Below are positions 20,586 through 29,658 of a stretch of 64,000 nt of DNA, in pieces (position 1 is the first letter of the stretch; each line of letters opens with the position of its first letter). Made by a program: the position numbers and the translations under genes. The stretch is from assembly GCF_000325705.1 (NCBI RefSeq), contig NC_019904.1, positions 256,001 to 320,000 of the forward strand, given 5' to 3'. The stretch is from Echinicola vietnamensis DSM 17526. Its GTDB lineage: Bacteria; Bacteroidota; Bacteroidia; Cytophagales; Cyclobacteriaceae. A model generated the notes under the pieces. That model was not told the origin of the DNA and did no database searches. It was given only the letters and a program-made list of their open reading frames with translations.

Positions 20586-23165
20586 TTAATTTTCATCTTC
20601 ATATGGCAGCAAGAAATACTTTTCACTGTTCTTAATGGATTCATCAGATTCTTGGTCAAATATAGCGTTGGCTTTTTCCAGTACTCCCTCCTCGTCAATA
20701 AAGCCAAAAAGTGCCTGGAATGCCGCAAACCTTACGTACGATGCTGTGTGTTTCATCCCCGTCTGATAGAGCTTCTCTATCGCCCGATCACTGCCTTCTC
20801 CAGGCAACTTCACAAAGTAATCCCCATAGTAACCGATCAGGTAGTATAAATCTTGACCGGATGTACGGTCATAGACCTCGTGTAACCATGCTCCCTTTCC
20901 CGGTATTTCCTGTTGTGTGTAAAAATCAATCAAAGGAATAAGCATCCGGATACTCCGCTCATCTTCGAATGCACTTGCTACCTTTTCTTTTCCCAATCCT
21001 TCCCCATTCATTTGCAGATAAGCATCCAATGCAGCCCCGGCCACGTAGTACGAAGAGTCCTCCATCCAAAGCATGTAATTGCTGCCATAATCCCCTCCAC
21101 TCGAAGCTAATGCAGTGATGGCACTCGCCTGGACACTGTTGCTTTTGTCCTCGCTCGCTAGCGCCAATAATGTCTCCTCCATCCCAAATGATAAAATACT
21201 GTCGCCAAAGTGATGAAGGGTAACTTCCCTGATCGGCCAGAAATCATCTGCCAATCCCACGCGCACCAATTCCTTGATGGCTGCTGTGTCCAGCGACCGC
21301 TGGCTCAAACTATCCAAGGCCTCATACCTTGCCACCCCAAAATGTGATGCTCCAAACTGGTCCACCAGCTGATCATCACTCCTATGGGTGTGCTTTTCGG
21401 CCAAGAGTACCTTTCGCTCATCAAAATAGGCTTGTGAAATGGGCACTTTGTTTTCCAATGAAAAGCTGCCCTGCTTGGCATCCAACGTAAAACGCCGCGT
21501 AAACCGCGCTCCATCCACATACCAACTCACCTCAAAAGGCAAAACATATAGCGGTGTATTCCCCAAGTCCTGTTGCTGTGTCACCGTCAACACCACATTT
21601 TCCGGCTGGCTGTAATCGAAATCAATCTCCAAGACAGGATGGCCCGATGCCAAAAACCACTGTTCAAAAAACCAGTTCAGGTCTTTGCCGCTGGTTTCTT
21701 CCAGTGCCAGCCTGAGGTCATGAATCTCCACAGAACGAAAAGCATGCTTGGTCAGGTAATTGTTCAGCCCTGCAAAAAACACTTCATCCCCCAAATAATC
21801 CCGTAACATATGCAGCACCCTTCCGCCTTTGGCATAGCTGTGACTGTCAAACATGTCTTCGTTATGCGCATACTCAAAGCGAATAAGGTCCACCTGCTTT
21901 TCTTCCGCTTCCCAAAGGTAGGTCTCCAGCTCTCCAATATGGTGAAGATCTGCAGCATCCCTTCCCTCTTTGTGCTCATACCACAAATACTCTCCATAAT
22001 TCGCAAAAGCTTCGTTTAATGGTAAATTTGACCAGGACTCTGTGGTCACATAGTCTCCAAACCAGTGATGGAAAAGCTCATGGGCAATAATCCCATCATA
22101 TTCACTATCAATCGCCTCCCGGGCATTCATGTTCAGTTCCTCCATAAAAATAGAAACCGTGGTGTTTTCCATCGCTCCTGAAACAAACTCCCTGACCACC
22201 ACCTGATCGTACTTTGGCCATGGATAGGGCACGCCCAGTAAATCCGAGTAGAAGTCCAGCATTTCCGGTGTCCTGCCAAACACTTTTTTAGCCCCTTCAG
22301 CAAAGGGCTTTTCCACATAGTAGCCAAGTGGGATCCCTTTCCATTGGGAGGAAATCCGCTCAAATTCCCCTACGGCAAATGCCACCAAATACGGGGCTGA
22401 AGGCTGGCTCATCTTCCAGTGATCCCTGCGCATCCCATTGCCTAGCTGCTCCTGACCCACCAATTCACCATTGCTAACGGTGGTGAATTTTTCTTCCACA
22501 GTGAGCTTCAAGTCATGGGTGGCACGCTCATTTGGTGCATCGATGGTCGGAAACCATTTGGAATTGTGATCGGTTTCCCCCTGTGTCCATATTTGTGTCG
22601 GCAGGGATGCTTCCCCCGTTGGATTGATAAAATAAAGTCCCTGGGTATCGGTGATCGCCTGGCTTCCTTCGCCACTATTCCTACTGGGATGGGCCGTGTA
22701 GCGGATGTTTATCAAAATGGTATCCGCTGTCGTAAGGGTAGTTGGAAATTGTATTTCTATCTGCTGCGAATCATACCTAAACTCCAGCTGCTGCCGGGAA
22801 TCATCCATGCTGACTTCGTGCAGGTCAAAATCCTGCGCATCGAGCACCAGACGGTCTTGGGGATAGCCATAGGGCTTGAGCGTTAAATTCGCTTCTCCGA
22901 AGACTAGTTTTTTTTCCTTATCAAAGCGCACGTCAAGAGAAGTATGGAGCAAATCAAAGGTTCTCTCAGGAGTAGCCCTATAATTTTTTATGGCTGCCTC
23001 CTGCGCTGCTACCAACCGCCGGACATCCTCGGAATCATTCTCTTCAGTCACAGCTAACGACTGCTTACTGGCTGGAGGCGGGGTATTCTTTTGGACGCTA
23101 CAAGCTCCCAAAAGCATCCCTGCCAAGAAAAAAGGAAAAGAGAATTTTATATTCATAAAGGCCAA
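20586..23165 (-). CDS. M1 family metallo-aminopeptidase, lipoprotein
   Basis: The 859-residue protein is a gluzincin aminopeptidase that removes N-terminal residues from peptides, probably at the cell surface or in the periplasm. A lipoprotein signal ends at LLGAC (Cys22). The exopeptidase motif GAMEN is at 330-334. The zinc site is H362-E363-xx-H366 with the third ligand Glu385, exactly 18 residues after the second His. The C-terminal third (about 600-859) looks helical and repeat-like, similar to the HEAT-like domain of M1 enzymes. The second Met (MNIKF, codon 4) is an alternative start. It is divergent from the biotin carrier gene with 39 bp between starts. Confidence 0.93.
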   Translation of the reverse strand: MAFMNIKFSFPFFLAGMLLGACSVQKNTPPPASKQSLAVTEENDSEDVRRLVAAQEAAIKNYRATPERTFDLLHTSLDVRFDKEKKLVFGEANLTLKPYGYPQDRLVLDAQDFDLHEVSMDDSRQQLEFRYDSQQIEIQFPTTLTTADTILINIRYTAHPSRNSGEGSQAITDTQGLYFINPTGEASLPTQIWTQGETDHNSKWFPTIDAPNERATHDLKLTVEEKFTTVSNGELVGQEQLGNGMRRDHWKMSQPSAPYLVAFAVGEFERISSQWKGIPLGYYVEKPFAEGAKKVFGRTPEMLDFYSDLLGVPYPWPKYDQVVVREFVSGAMENTTVSIFMEELNMNAREAIDSEYDGIIAHELFHHWFGDYVTTESWSNLPLNEAFANYGEYLWYEHKEGRDAADLHHIGELETYLWEAEEKQVDLIRFEYAHNEDMFDSHSYAKGGRVLHMLRDYLGDEVFFAGLNNYLTKHAFRSVEIHDLRLALEETSGKDLNWFFEQWFLASGHPVLEIDFDYSQPENVVLTVTQQQDLGNTPLYVLPFEVSWYVDGARFTRRFTLDAKQGSFSLENKVPISQAYFDERKVLLAEKHTHRSDDQLVDQFGASHFGVARYEALDSLSQRSLDTAAIKELVRVGLADDFWPIREVTLHHFGDSILSFGMEETLLALASEDKSNSVQASAITALASSGGDYGSNYMLWMEDSSYYVAGAALDAYLQMNGEGLGKEKVASAFEDERSIRMLIPLIDFYTQQEIPGKGAWLHEVYDRTSGQDLYYLIGYYGDYFVKLPGEGSDRAIEKLYQTGMKHTASYVRFAAFQALFGFIDEEGVLEKANAIFDQESDESIKNSEKYFLLPYEDEN

Positions 23166-23204
23166 TTAAAGATAAATTGTATATTTAAAGTCAAAACAGC
23201 ACAA

Positions 23205-23699
23205 ATGTACTCAGTTACTGTAAACGAAAAAAACTTTAGTATCGAGCAGGATGGTGGAGACTTTTTGATTAACGGCACCATCATGGACTGGGAAATAAAC
23301 CCGATAGATAACCGCCATTTTCAAATTATCAAAGGCCAAAAATCCTATGTGGTGGAGCTGGTAAAGCTGGATGCTGCCAAAAAAGAGTTGACCTTAAAAA
23401 TCAACAACAAGTCCGCTGAGGTCAAGATCCAGGATAAATTTGACCTCCTGTTGGAAAAGCTGGGCATGAACGGGCAGGCCAATGCCAAACTCACCTCGAT
23501 CACCGCCCCAATGCCAGGACTGATCCTGGAAATCAATGTCCAAGAAGGGGATACGGTCGAAAAGGACCAACCAATGGTAATTTTGGAAGCCATGAAAATG
23601 GAGAACATCATTAAATCTCCCGGAGACGGCATCGTGAAAAAAATACTAGTGACCACAGGGGAAAGTGTGGAAAAAAAACAAATCTTGATACAATTTTAG
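23205..23699 (+). CDS. Biotin carboxyl carrier protein (biotin/lipoyl attachment domain)
   Basis: Start chosen at 23205 (MYSVTVNEKNF), giving 164 residues; the open frame reaches back to 23091 but that part overlaps the divergent aminopeptidase gene. Residues 95-164 form the biotinyl domain with APMPG (101-105) and the biotinylation motif EAMKM, Lys131 being the acceptor. The N-terminal 80 residues resemble the beta-rich part found in carrier subunits of acyl-CoA carboxylases. No biotin carboxylase or carboxyltransferase gene is adjacent, so the partner enzyme must be encoded elsewhere. It could serve acetyl-CoA or propionyl-CoA carboxylase. Confidence 0.88.
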   Translation: MYSVTVNEKNFSIEQDGGDFLINGTIMDWEINPIDNRHFQIIKGQKSYVVELVKLDAAKKELTLKINNKSAEVKIQDKFDLLLEKLGMNGQANAKLTSITAPMPGLILEINVQEGDTVEKDQPMVILEAMKMENIIKSPGDGIVKKILVTTGESVEKKQILIQF

Positions 23700-23732
23700 A
23701 AACGATCATTTAGTTTTCTAAGCTCAAGAATT

Positions 23733-23740
23733 TATATTTG
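23733..23740 (+). promoter_or_regulatory. Possible -7 box for pyrH
   Basis: TATATTTG matches TAnnTTTG 59 bp before the pyrH start. No TTG is found at the right distance upstream, only TAG/TTT-rich sequence, so the call is tentative. Confidence 0.35.
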
Positions 23741-23799
23741 TCGAGTTTATCTATTCATCAAAAATCAATTATTGGCAGGCTAGCTAACCAATTTTACTT

Positions 23800-24510
23800 A
23801 TGAAATACAAACGAATTCTGCTCAAACTCAGTGGTGAGGCTTTGATGGGGCCCAATGGCTACGGCATTGACTCCGAAAAACTAAAGCAATACACCCAGGA
23901 AATCAAAAAGGTTAAGGAACTGGGTGTAGAGCTCGCCATTGTCATTGGCGGCGGAAACATTTTTAGGGGCGTTCAAGGAGAAAAAGTCGGCATCGATAGG
24001 GTGCAGGGCGATTACATGGGAATGCTGGCCACCCTGATCAATGCCATGGCCCTCCAAAGCTCCCTGGAGCAAAACGAGATGTACACCCGACTTATGTCCG
24101 GCATTAAAATTGAAAGTGTCTGTGAGCCTTTTATCCGAAGAAGGGCCATCCGACACTTGGAAAAAGGAAGGATTGTGATTTTTGGTGCAGGGATAGGAAA
24201 CCCCTACTTCACCACTGATTCGACCGCCAGCCTCAGGGCCATTGAGATCGAAGCCGATGTGGTGCTAAAAGGTACTCGGGTAGACGGTGTCTATACGGCC
24301 GATCCGGAAAAAGACAAAAATGCAGAACGATATACCAATATCTCCTTCCAGGAAGTCTACGAAAAAAACCTGAACGTAATGGACATGACTGCCTTTACAC
24401 TCTGCCAGGAAAACAACCTGCCGATTATTGTGTTTGATATGAATAAAGCCGGAAACCTGGAAGATTTGGTTAAAGGAGAAGAAGTTGGTACTTTAATTAC
24501 CTCAAATTAA
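23800..24510 (+). CDS. pyrH: Uridylate kinase (UMP kinase)
   Basis: Phosphorylates UMP to UDP with ATP. The 236-residue amino-acid-kinase fold protein has LKLSGEAL (8-15), [10 protein letters not shown], and the C-terminal nucleotide site around [16 protein letters not shown]. Length is standard. It lies 12 bp before frr, the usual pyrH-frr pair. Confidence 0.97.
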   Translation: MKYKRILLKLSGEALMGPNGYGIDSEKLKQYTQEIKKVKELGVELAIVIGGGNIFRGVQGEKVGIDRVQGDYMGMLATLINAMALQSSLEQNEMYTRLMSGIKIESVCEPFIRRRAIRHLEKGRIVIFGAGIGNPYFTTDSTASLRAIEIEADVVLKGTRVDGVYTADPEKDKNAERYTNISFQEVYEKNLNVMDMTAFTLCQENNLPIIVFDMNKAGNLEDLVKGEEVGTLITSN

Positions 24511-24522
24511 GTAAACATAAAG

Positions 24523-25083
24523 ATGGAAGAGATACAGTTAGAGCTCGATGCAGCCAAGGAACAAATGCAAAAAGCGGTAGACCATACCGCCAGTGAACTC
24601 CTCAAAATCAGGGCAGGAAAAGCCATGCCCAACTTGGTGGACGGGATCATGGTCAACTACTACGGTGCCCCCACCCCGATCCAACAGGTAGCTTCAGTCA
24701 ATACTCCTGACGCCAGGACATTGGCCATCAAACCTTGGGAAAAAAACCTGATCGGCGAAATCGAAAAAGCCATCATCAATTCTGACTTGGGGCTGGCCCC
24801 ACAAAACAACGGGGAAATCGTCATTCTGACCATTCCGCCGCTTACGGAAGAGCGGAGAAAAGACTTGGTAAAACACGTCAAAAACGAATGCGAAAACGGT
24901 AAAATCAGTGTAAGAAACGCTAGAAAAGAAACCAATGACGCCCTAAAGAAACTCCAAAAAGATGGTGTTTCAGAAGACGAGGTCAAAAGGGCTGAAGACA
25001 AAGTCCAAAAATTAACGGATGAATTTTCGGCCAAAATAGACGCCCTCTTCGAGAAAAAAGAAGCAGAAATCATGAAGGTGTAA
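24523..25083 (+). CDS. frr: Ribosome recycling factor
   Basis: RRF works with EF-G to split post-termination ribosomes. 186 residues with KIRAGKAMPNLVDGIMVNYYG near the N-terminus and the helical C-terminal arm. Length is standard (about 185). A terminator follows 28 bp after the stop. Confidence 0.97.
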   Translation: MEEIQLELDAAKEQMQKAVDHTASELLKIRAGKAMPNLVDGIMVNYYGAPTPIQQVASVNTPDARTLAIKPWEKNLIGEIEKAIINSDLGLAPQNNGEIVILTIPPLTEERRKDLVKHVKNECENGKISVRNARKETNDALKKLQKDGVSEDEVKRAEDKVQKLTDEFSAKIDALFEKKEAEIMKV

Positions 25084-25109
25084 GTATCATCCTTCAGCTT
25101 ATCATAACC

Positions 25110-25138
25110 AAAAGCCCGGATTATTTCGGGCTTTTTTG
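25110..25138 (+). terminator. Rho-independent terminator after frr
   Basis: Stem AAGCCCG/CGGGCTT (25112-25118 and 25127-25133) with an 8-base loop followed by TTTTG. It ends the pyrH-frr transcript. Confidence 0.85.
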
Positions 25139-25224
25139 TTATACCATAATGCTATTCTTAACTCGTTGCGCTAGTTAGAAAAAGTCCTAAATAGTAATGT
25201 ATGGATTGACTAAGCGGGGAGGCT

Positions 25225-25324
25225 GACACAGCAGCGAGCCGGCGATGGCCTTGAGGGTAGAAGCTTTGCTGTGTCTTGATTTTTCTTTGCTTCGTTTCTT
25301 TTCATCTAAGGAAAAGAAATGAAG
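25225..25324. repeat. Two-module intergenic palindromic element, copy A
   Basis: First module: perfect 9-bp inverted repeat GACACAGCA/TGCTGTGTC (25225-25233 and 25267-25275) enclosing a GC-rich 33-base segment with its own GCCGGC/GGCC pairing. Then comes TTGATTTTT, then a second palindrome CTTCGTTTCTTTTC/GAAAAGAAATGAAG (25290-25303 and 25311-25324, 7-base loop). A second element with the same layout but different stem sequence lies at 43714-43876. No protein is supported here. Confidence 0.6.
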
Positions 25325-25599
25325 AAGTAAAATTACAGAGCAGCCCTATCAATAGGAACATAAACAATAGCCGAAAAAACACCCTTTTCAATGATCACCT
25401 CTTTGATAACGTTCTTGAGAATTTCTTTCACAACTTCAGTACCTCTCTAATTATTTTGGAGGCTGAAAGCTCATGTTTCATAATATTGCAAGAAGCACAA
25501 AACACCACTACTACTAAATAAATCCCACAAAAACTTTTACGTTCATTCATATCTATTGCACAATCCGCGTCATCATCATTTCACCCATCCAATGCCAGA
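25325..25599. other. Intergenic region without recognisable genes
   Basis: The stretch between the palindromic element and 25600 has one short open frame (25276-25521, plus) that starts inside the palindrome and has no protein-like features. Nothing else is supported. Confidence 0.4.
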
Positions 25600-25797
25600 T
25601 CAATAATGAACGCCACCAATATTTACTTCCACTTCGTATGCTGTATATTCATATTCAGGATCCAGCGAACCCTCCACCAGAAATGTCTCCTCCTGCAATT
25701 TGGCACCTGTGTTTAGTAACACGATAATAGTATGTAACATATCGACCTTTACTAAGAAGCTGTGGTTTTTGAAAATGTATTGGAACTTCTTTTGCAA
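25600..25797 (-). CDS. Possible small hypothetical protein
   Basis: 65-codon frame whose C-terminal half (LQEETFLVEGSLDPEYEY, then TAYEVEVNIGG) has an alternating hydrophobic pattern that looks beta-strand-like. No family is recognised, no promoter or start context stands out, and it may be a gene remnant. It lies between the frr repeat region and the DUF5686 gene. Confidence 0.2.
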   Translation of the reverse strand: MQKKFQYIFKNHSFLVKVDMLHTIIVLLNTGAKLQEETFLVEGSLDPEYEYTAYEVEVNIGGVHY

Positions 25798-25923
25798 CGT
25801 CTACACCGCCCATATACCATTTCGGGCGAAAGGTACCTCAATCGTATTTTTCCACTCCACAATCCTTCGGCTTGGTCGGAAATTCCTCATCCCCAGAAAT
25901 ATTGCTTACCCCCTTTCACCCCA

Positions 25924-28566
25924 TCACTCTCCAAAATCAACATTAATAAACGTCGCTATGCCCAACCGGACTCCCCCGCGGGAATATTCGCCGTTTTCAA
26001 ACCCAGCCCCCACTTCCAGCCTGAATATCCTGAACAGGTTGTCCAGGGAATAGCCCACCTCCCAGTAATGTGGGGAATGCGCTGTTTTTAAGTAATTAAG
26101 GAAAACATTTTCCCGAACCCCTGAGAACCGCAGCACTGGCAGCTGGGTCAACAAAAACTTCCGAAACTGATAATGCACAATCCCGCTGACAAAGCTGCCC
26201 TTGGTGCTGAATTTATAATAATCCATAAAGCGGTAATTGCTGACAGTGCCCATATTACTAAAAATGGTCCGATTGCCACCAAAATGCTCATAGTCCATAA
26301 AATAAACCTGATCGGCATTTAGAAAAGCTCCTGCCCGAACGTTAAAATCCAAATCACCACTCACCCCAAATTCAAACCCGTGCTTCACTCCCAACTCCAC
26401 CTGATCAAAATCCGCACTGCCCTCTCCAAGCCCCACATTGGAAAGACCTTTTTTATACCGGAAACTCACCACTGGAGCAGTATTTCCCAACGGGTATTTT
26501 TCACCATTGCGCAGGTAGTATTTTAACCCCGGCCGCCAATTGAATTCAGCACGGAGCAACAAGGACTCATTTGATTGAAACGCCGCTTGATCTGCCTCGA
26601 TGTTTTCTGGCATATTGGAGGTATACGCGCGCGCTGGTTTTTGATAAAAACTGTAGTTAGAGGTATTGGCGAGCATTCCCCGCTCAGCATAAGCCAAGGA
26701 TATACTGTAAGAAAAAGCATCTTTTGGCCTATGGTCCATGTAGAGCTTTACAAATTGCTGGTCGTAAAGCTTCATGTAATTTTGGCGAAGGAATAAGGAA
26801 TACGCCGCATTTACCAGCTCACTGATCGGCCGATCGCCATTAAACTGATAAATGTATTTTCCTGCGGTCAACCCATACAGAAACCTAGCCCGGTCCTGCT
26901 TCCAGGATTTTTGAAAATCCAAGGTCCCGTACCACTGCTTACTGGAAAACCCATAACGCACCTCAGGACTTATCTTCCAAGTGCTTATTCTTTTGGACGC
27001 ACTGTCCAGCCGGTCCACCCGATAATAGCCCCCCAGTCCAACCTTAAATCCTTCCACGGTATTGAAGGACAGCTTCGTGAAATTGGCATCGAATCCAGCA
27101 GACCTCCCAGCTCCAAAGTGATACCTCCCCCCTCCTAGGATATCCAGTGGGTTAAAGCCTTTTTTAGCCTTCTCTGCAATGGAATCCACCTCACTTTTTT
27201 TGGCCTCCTCCACCACGGCCAAGCTGTCATCTCGGTGGTATCCTTGGATTTCTTTTTCAGTAAGCTTAACGGGGCGAACACTGTCCCAATACGCCTTGCT
27301 TCGCTCATGGGCCAAAGAATCCACCGCATGATTTCGTACTACTGCTACCTCGGCATCTTTCCGCTGTTTTTCCTGTGCTTTTTCGTATTGGTTGATCATT
27401 TTGCGAAAATCCTTTCGGGACATTTTATCAGCATCGGCAAGCTGCTGAGCTGCTGGGACCTTCCGCTCAAAAGTTTCTACTTCTTCAGGAATCTCCTCTA
27501 CATGCTCATCCAAAATCTCGGTATCGGCCACCAAGTCGGGATCAAGGGTAATTTGATAATCACGCGTAGAAGCGAGGTATTTATAATGTCCTTTAAACCC
27601 AAAAAAGCTCCCGCCAAAAGTATAAACATGCGTCAGCGGCATCCAAACATTCTCCTCCACTGGAGCATACTGCTGCGTCACGCCCACATCAAACCCCATG
27701 ATGGAGGTGGTCAGCTGCAGACTATGGATGGCCCATAGATCTTCGATGATATAAATATGTCCCTCAAAAACCTGCTCGCCACGGGATCGGGGAGTCACCC
27801 TGATCTTATTGACTAAAACACCGTGCTCAAAAAACGTCCCTTCATGCTTAAATCGGTAATAGGAAAATGCGTACCTGCTAAGGGGCGACACCACATCATT
27901 GATCTTGTCTTGATAAAAAGAAGCCCCAATATAGGGTGCCGGATCGGTCTGATTACTTTCTCCAGAAGAGCGAATGCTGATTACCTTTTCTTCCAGTTCA
28001 TTTGGCTGCCTGAACGTGATTTCGGAAACTGATTCTGAGGTATAGGCCTCGTTGAGCGAAATCCCTTCTTCCTTTAGCTTTTTCTTCAAGAAAAAAGGCG
28101 CATTGGTCAATTCACCCGTGCCCTTGATATACACCTTCATGGAGTATTCGGCGACCTGAAGGCGGTGGTATTTGGCTTTGGCAATGGCCTTTCTCATCAC
28201 CGTCAGCGCGGGATCCTCGGCACCGCCTTTTACTTCCACTTCTTCCATGGCATAGGTTTGCGACACCAACGTCACCTCTAATGGGACCCATTCCCCCTTC
28301 ACCTCCACTGTTCGCTGCTGGGTCTCGTAGCCCAAGTGCCGCACAATGATATCGTAATACCCCGGTGCTAGTGGATATTCGAACGCCCCATTTTGGTTGG
28401 TCGGAATCCCGTCATTGAGGTTACGGACAAACACGGACGCATAGGGCACTGGCTGCCCACTTTCGTCCATCACCTTTCCGCGAATCCCCTGTCCCAGCGC
28501 CGTATCCAACAGGGCAAAACCAAGCACCATAAAAATGAATACCCTACGGATTAAAAAAAGACTCAT
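25924..28566 (-). CDS. DUF5686 outer-membrane protein with carboxypeptidase-regulatory-like domain
   Basis: 880 residues. An N-terminal signal peptide (FIFMVLGFALLDTALG, about 1-25) precedes a CarboxypepD_reg-like beta-sandwich starting GIRGKVMDESGQPVPYASV, the type that also heads SusC receptors. The long middle and C-terminal part matches my picture of DUF5686: charged linker, then many amphipathic strands suggesting an outer-membrane barrel, ending in NVDFGE. The cargo or role of this family is not known to me. It is monocistronic, with 1.5 kb of gene-free DNA upstream. Confidence 0.8.
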   Translation of the reverse strand: MSLFLIRRVFIFMVLGFALLDTALGQGIRGKVMDESGQPVPYASVFVRNLNDGIPTNQNGAFEYPLAPGYYDIIVRHLGYETQQRTVEVKGEWVPLEVTLVSQTYAMEEVEVKGGAEDPALTVMRKAIAKAKYHRLQVAEYSMKVYIKGTGELTNAPFFLKKKLKEEGISLNEAYTSESVSEITFRQPNELEEKVISIRSSGESNQTDPAPYIGASFYQDKINDVVSPLSRYAFSYYRFKHEGTFFEHGVLVNKIRVTPRSRGEQVFEGHIYIIEDLWAIHSLQLTTSIMGFDVGVTQQYAPVEENVWMPLTHVYTFGGSFFGFKGHYKYLASTRDYQITLDPDLVADTEILDEHVEEIPEEVETFERKVPAAQQLADADKMSRKDFRKMINQYEKAQEKQRKDAEVAVVRNHAVDSLAHERSKAYWDSVRPVKLTEKEIQGYHRDDSLAVVEEAKKSEVDSIAEKAKKGFNPLDILGGGRYHFGAGRSAGFDANFTKLSFNTVEGFKVGLGGYYRVDRLDSASKRISTWKISPEVRYGFSSKQWYGTLDFQKSWKQDRARFLYGLTAGKYIYQFNGDRPISELVNAAYSLFLRQNYMKLYDQQFVKLYMDHRPKDAFSYSISLAYAERGMLANTSNYSFYQKPARAYTSNMPENIEADQAAFQSNESLLLRAEFNWRPGLKYYLRNGEKYPLGNTAPVVSFRYKKGLSNVGLGEGSADFDQVELGVKHGFEFGVSGDLDFNVRAGAFLNADQVYFMDYEHFGGNRTIFSNMGTVSNYRFMDYYKFSTKGSFVSGIVHYQFRKFLLTQLPVLRFSGVRENVFLNYLKTAHSPHYWEVGYSLDNLFRIFRLEVGAGFENGEYSRGGVRLGIATFINVDFGE

Positions 28567-28695
28567 AAGAAACTTGAAGATGTTTACAGGGAAAAATTAA
28601 ACAATAAATAGCAAACATCTACAAAAACCACCAGCTCTTGACATACTTTAACAAAAAGAAAATGGAAGGGCCCAATCAGGGACCAAGCGTGAAAA
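28567..28695. other. Upstream region of the DUF5686 gene
   Basis: AT-rich leader between the DUF5686 start and the nested palindrome. No gene and no convincing consensus promoter is seen. Confidence 0.4.
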
Positions 28696-28934
28696 TTGGG
28701 GGCTGCCAGTTTTATTTCATGGCAAAATCACGAGTAAAAAAATGCCACAACGTCTCAAAGGCACCAAGTGCATGTAGGTCCTGCATAGAAAGGAATGTAT
28801 AATTGCTTTGTGCCTGGGAGCCTTGGCGGCAAATGATTGCTCCGATAACTAAATCCATCACCTCGTAGAAATATTGGATCAAGCGGAAAAGTTGGGGGCA
28901 TTTTACTCCAAAATGAAAATTGGCAGTTCCCCAA
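28696..28934. repeat. Nested inverted-repeat element (about 240 bp)
   Basis: Outer arms at 28696-28720 and 28913-28934 share TTGGGG..CTGCCA.TTTT..CAT as inverted complements with small gaps. Inner arms at 28740-28768 and 28806-28834 are 29-base inverted complements with 20 matches, including GGCAC and TGCC blocks. Short open frames on the minus strand through it (28712-28949) look like by-products. It resembles a decayed foldback or MITE-like unit; no transposase is nearby. Confidence 0.55.
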
Positions 28935-29073
28935 GGCAAACACTTTCAAATTATTAGTAAAGAGATGTCAGCCTAAATTAAAGAACTTCAGGGGGCTAAA
29001 AGCGATTTCCCTGATGGTTTTCACGTGGGGCAAACGCATTTAGTACTTATTTCGTGTAGAGGAGCTATCATCC

Positions 29074-29431
29074 GTGCCGCTGGCACTCCTTCGGAAGGTT
29101 GAGGAGTGCTTGAGTTCCTGCGGATGAATCCGCAGGTTACAAAATTTATCGTGCCGCAGGCACTTTGCCCCGATTTGTACATGGGAAACCGTGGTAGCCT
29201 ATGGTGCCGAATGGCGGAGTAGGCTGAAAGAATGAGTTGCTGATTTGGATCGTACAAGCCGTCGCAGCTATCTGCTCATGTATGGTGTTGGCTTGGTTGA
29301 GGTTAAGCCCTGAATATGCGCTGGCAACTGAGCATCCTGCCTAATCCGCCTTTGGCGGAGGGGCATATAGAAGTTGCAGGTGACAACCTGCACCAAAAAT
29401 GATTACACAAAAGGGTAAGTTCCGTAGGAAC
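29074..29431. repeat. Cluster of REP-like hairpins
   Basis: Seven short palindromes within 360 bp: GTGCC-GCT-GGCAC (29074-29086), CCTTCGGAAGG (29088-29098), CCTGCGGAT-GA-ATCCGCAGG (29117-29136), GTGCC-GCA-GGCAC (29151-29163), TCCGCC-TTT-GGCGGA (29345-29359), TGCAGGT-GACA-ACCTGCA (29375-29392) and GTTCC-GTA-GGAAC (29419-29431). Three share the form stem-CC-GNN-GG-stem. This is characteristic of REP-type intergenic repeats. The minus-strand frame 29021-29257 across it is not a convincing gene. Confidence 0.6.
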
Positions 29432-29625
29432 GGCAGATATAAATGCAAATAGGAACATTTTTTTTAAAGGCGTTTGCCCTGAGGAGGAGGTCCATCGTTT
29501 TAACGGTATGAAACTTTCTTTTATAAGACCATGTCAAATTCGCCCCCCAGTAATATCGCTTGATACCAAATAAAAGGAACAAAAAAATAAAGGCGTAAAA
29601 AAAGCTTCCTAAGAAGCCTCGAAAT

Positions 29626-29658
29626 AAAGAACGGACAGCTATGAGCTGCCAATTCTTT
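29626..29658. other. Hairpin upstream of the susC-type gene
   Basis: AAAGAA/TTCTTT outer stem and GG-CAGCT/AGCTG-CC inner stem around an ATG loop. It may end transcription entering from the repeat region or be part of the repeat family. No gene uses it obviously. Confidence 0.35.

Noticed and set aside
25225..25275. Possible tRNA or small RNA gene in the GC-rich stem-loop
   Set aside because: No cloverleaf, no T-loop TTCGA motif; better explained as the first module of the palindromic element.
25276..25521. 81-codon plus-strand frame after frr
   Set aside because: Starts inside the AT-rich palindrome and has no recognisable features.
28712..28949. Two overlapping minus-strand frames of 64 and 75 codons
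   Set aside because: Both lie within the nested inverted repeat and overlap each other in different frames; no support as genes.
29021..29257. 78-codon minus-strand frame in the repeat region
   Set aside because: It runs through the palindrome cluster (Ser/Thr/Pro-rich by-product) and lacks protein-like features; treated as repeat sequence.
29074..29431. CRISPR array
   Set aside because: The hairpins differ in sequence and spacing; no regular repeat-spacer pattern and no cas genes.
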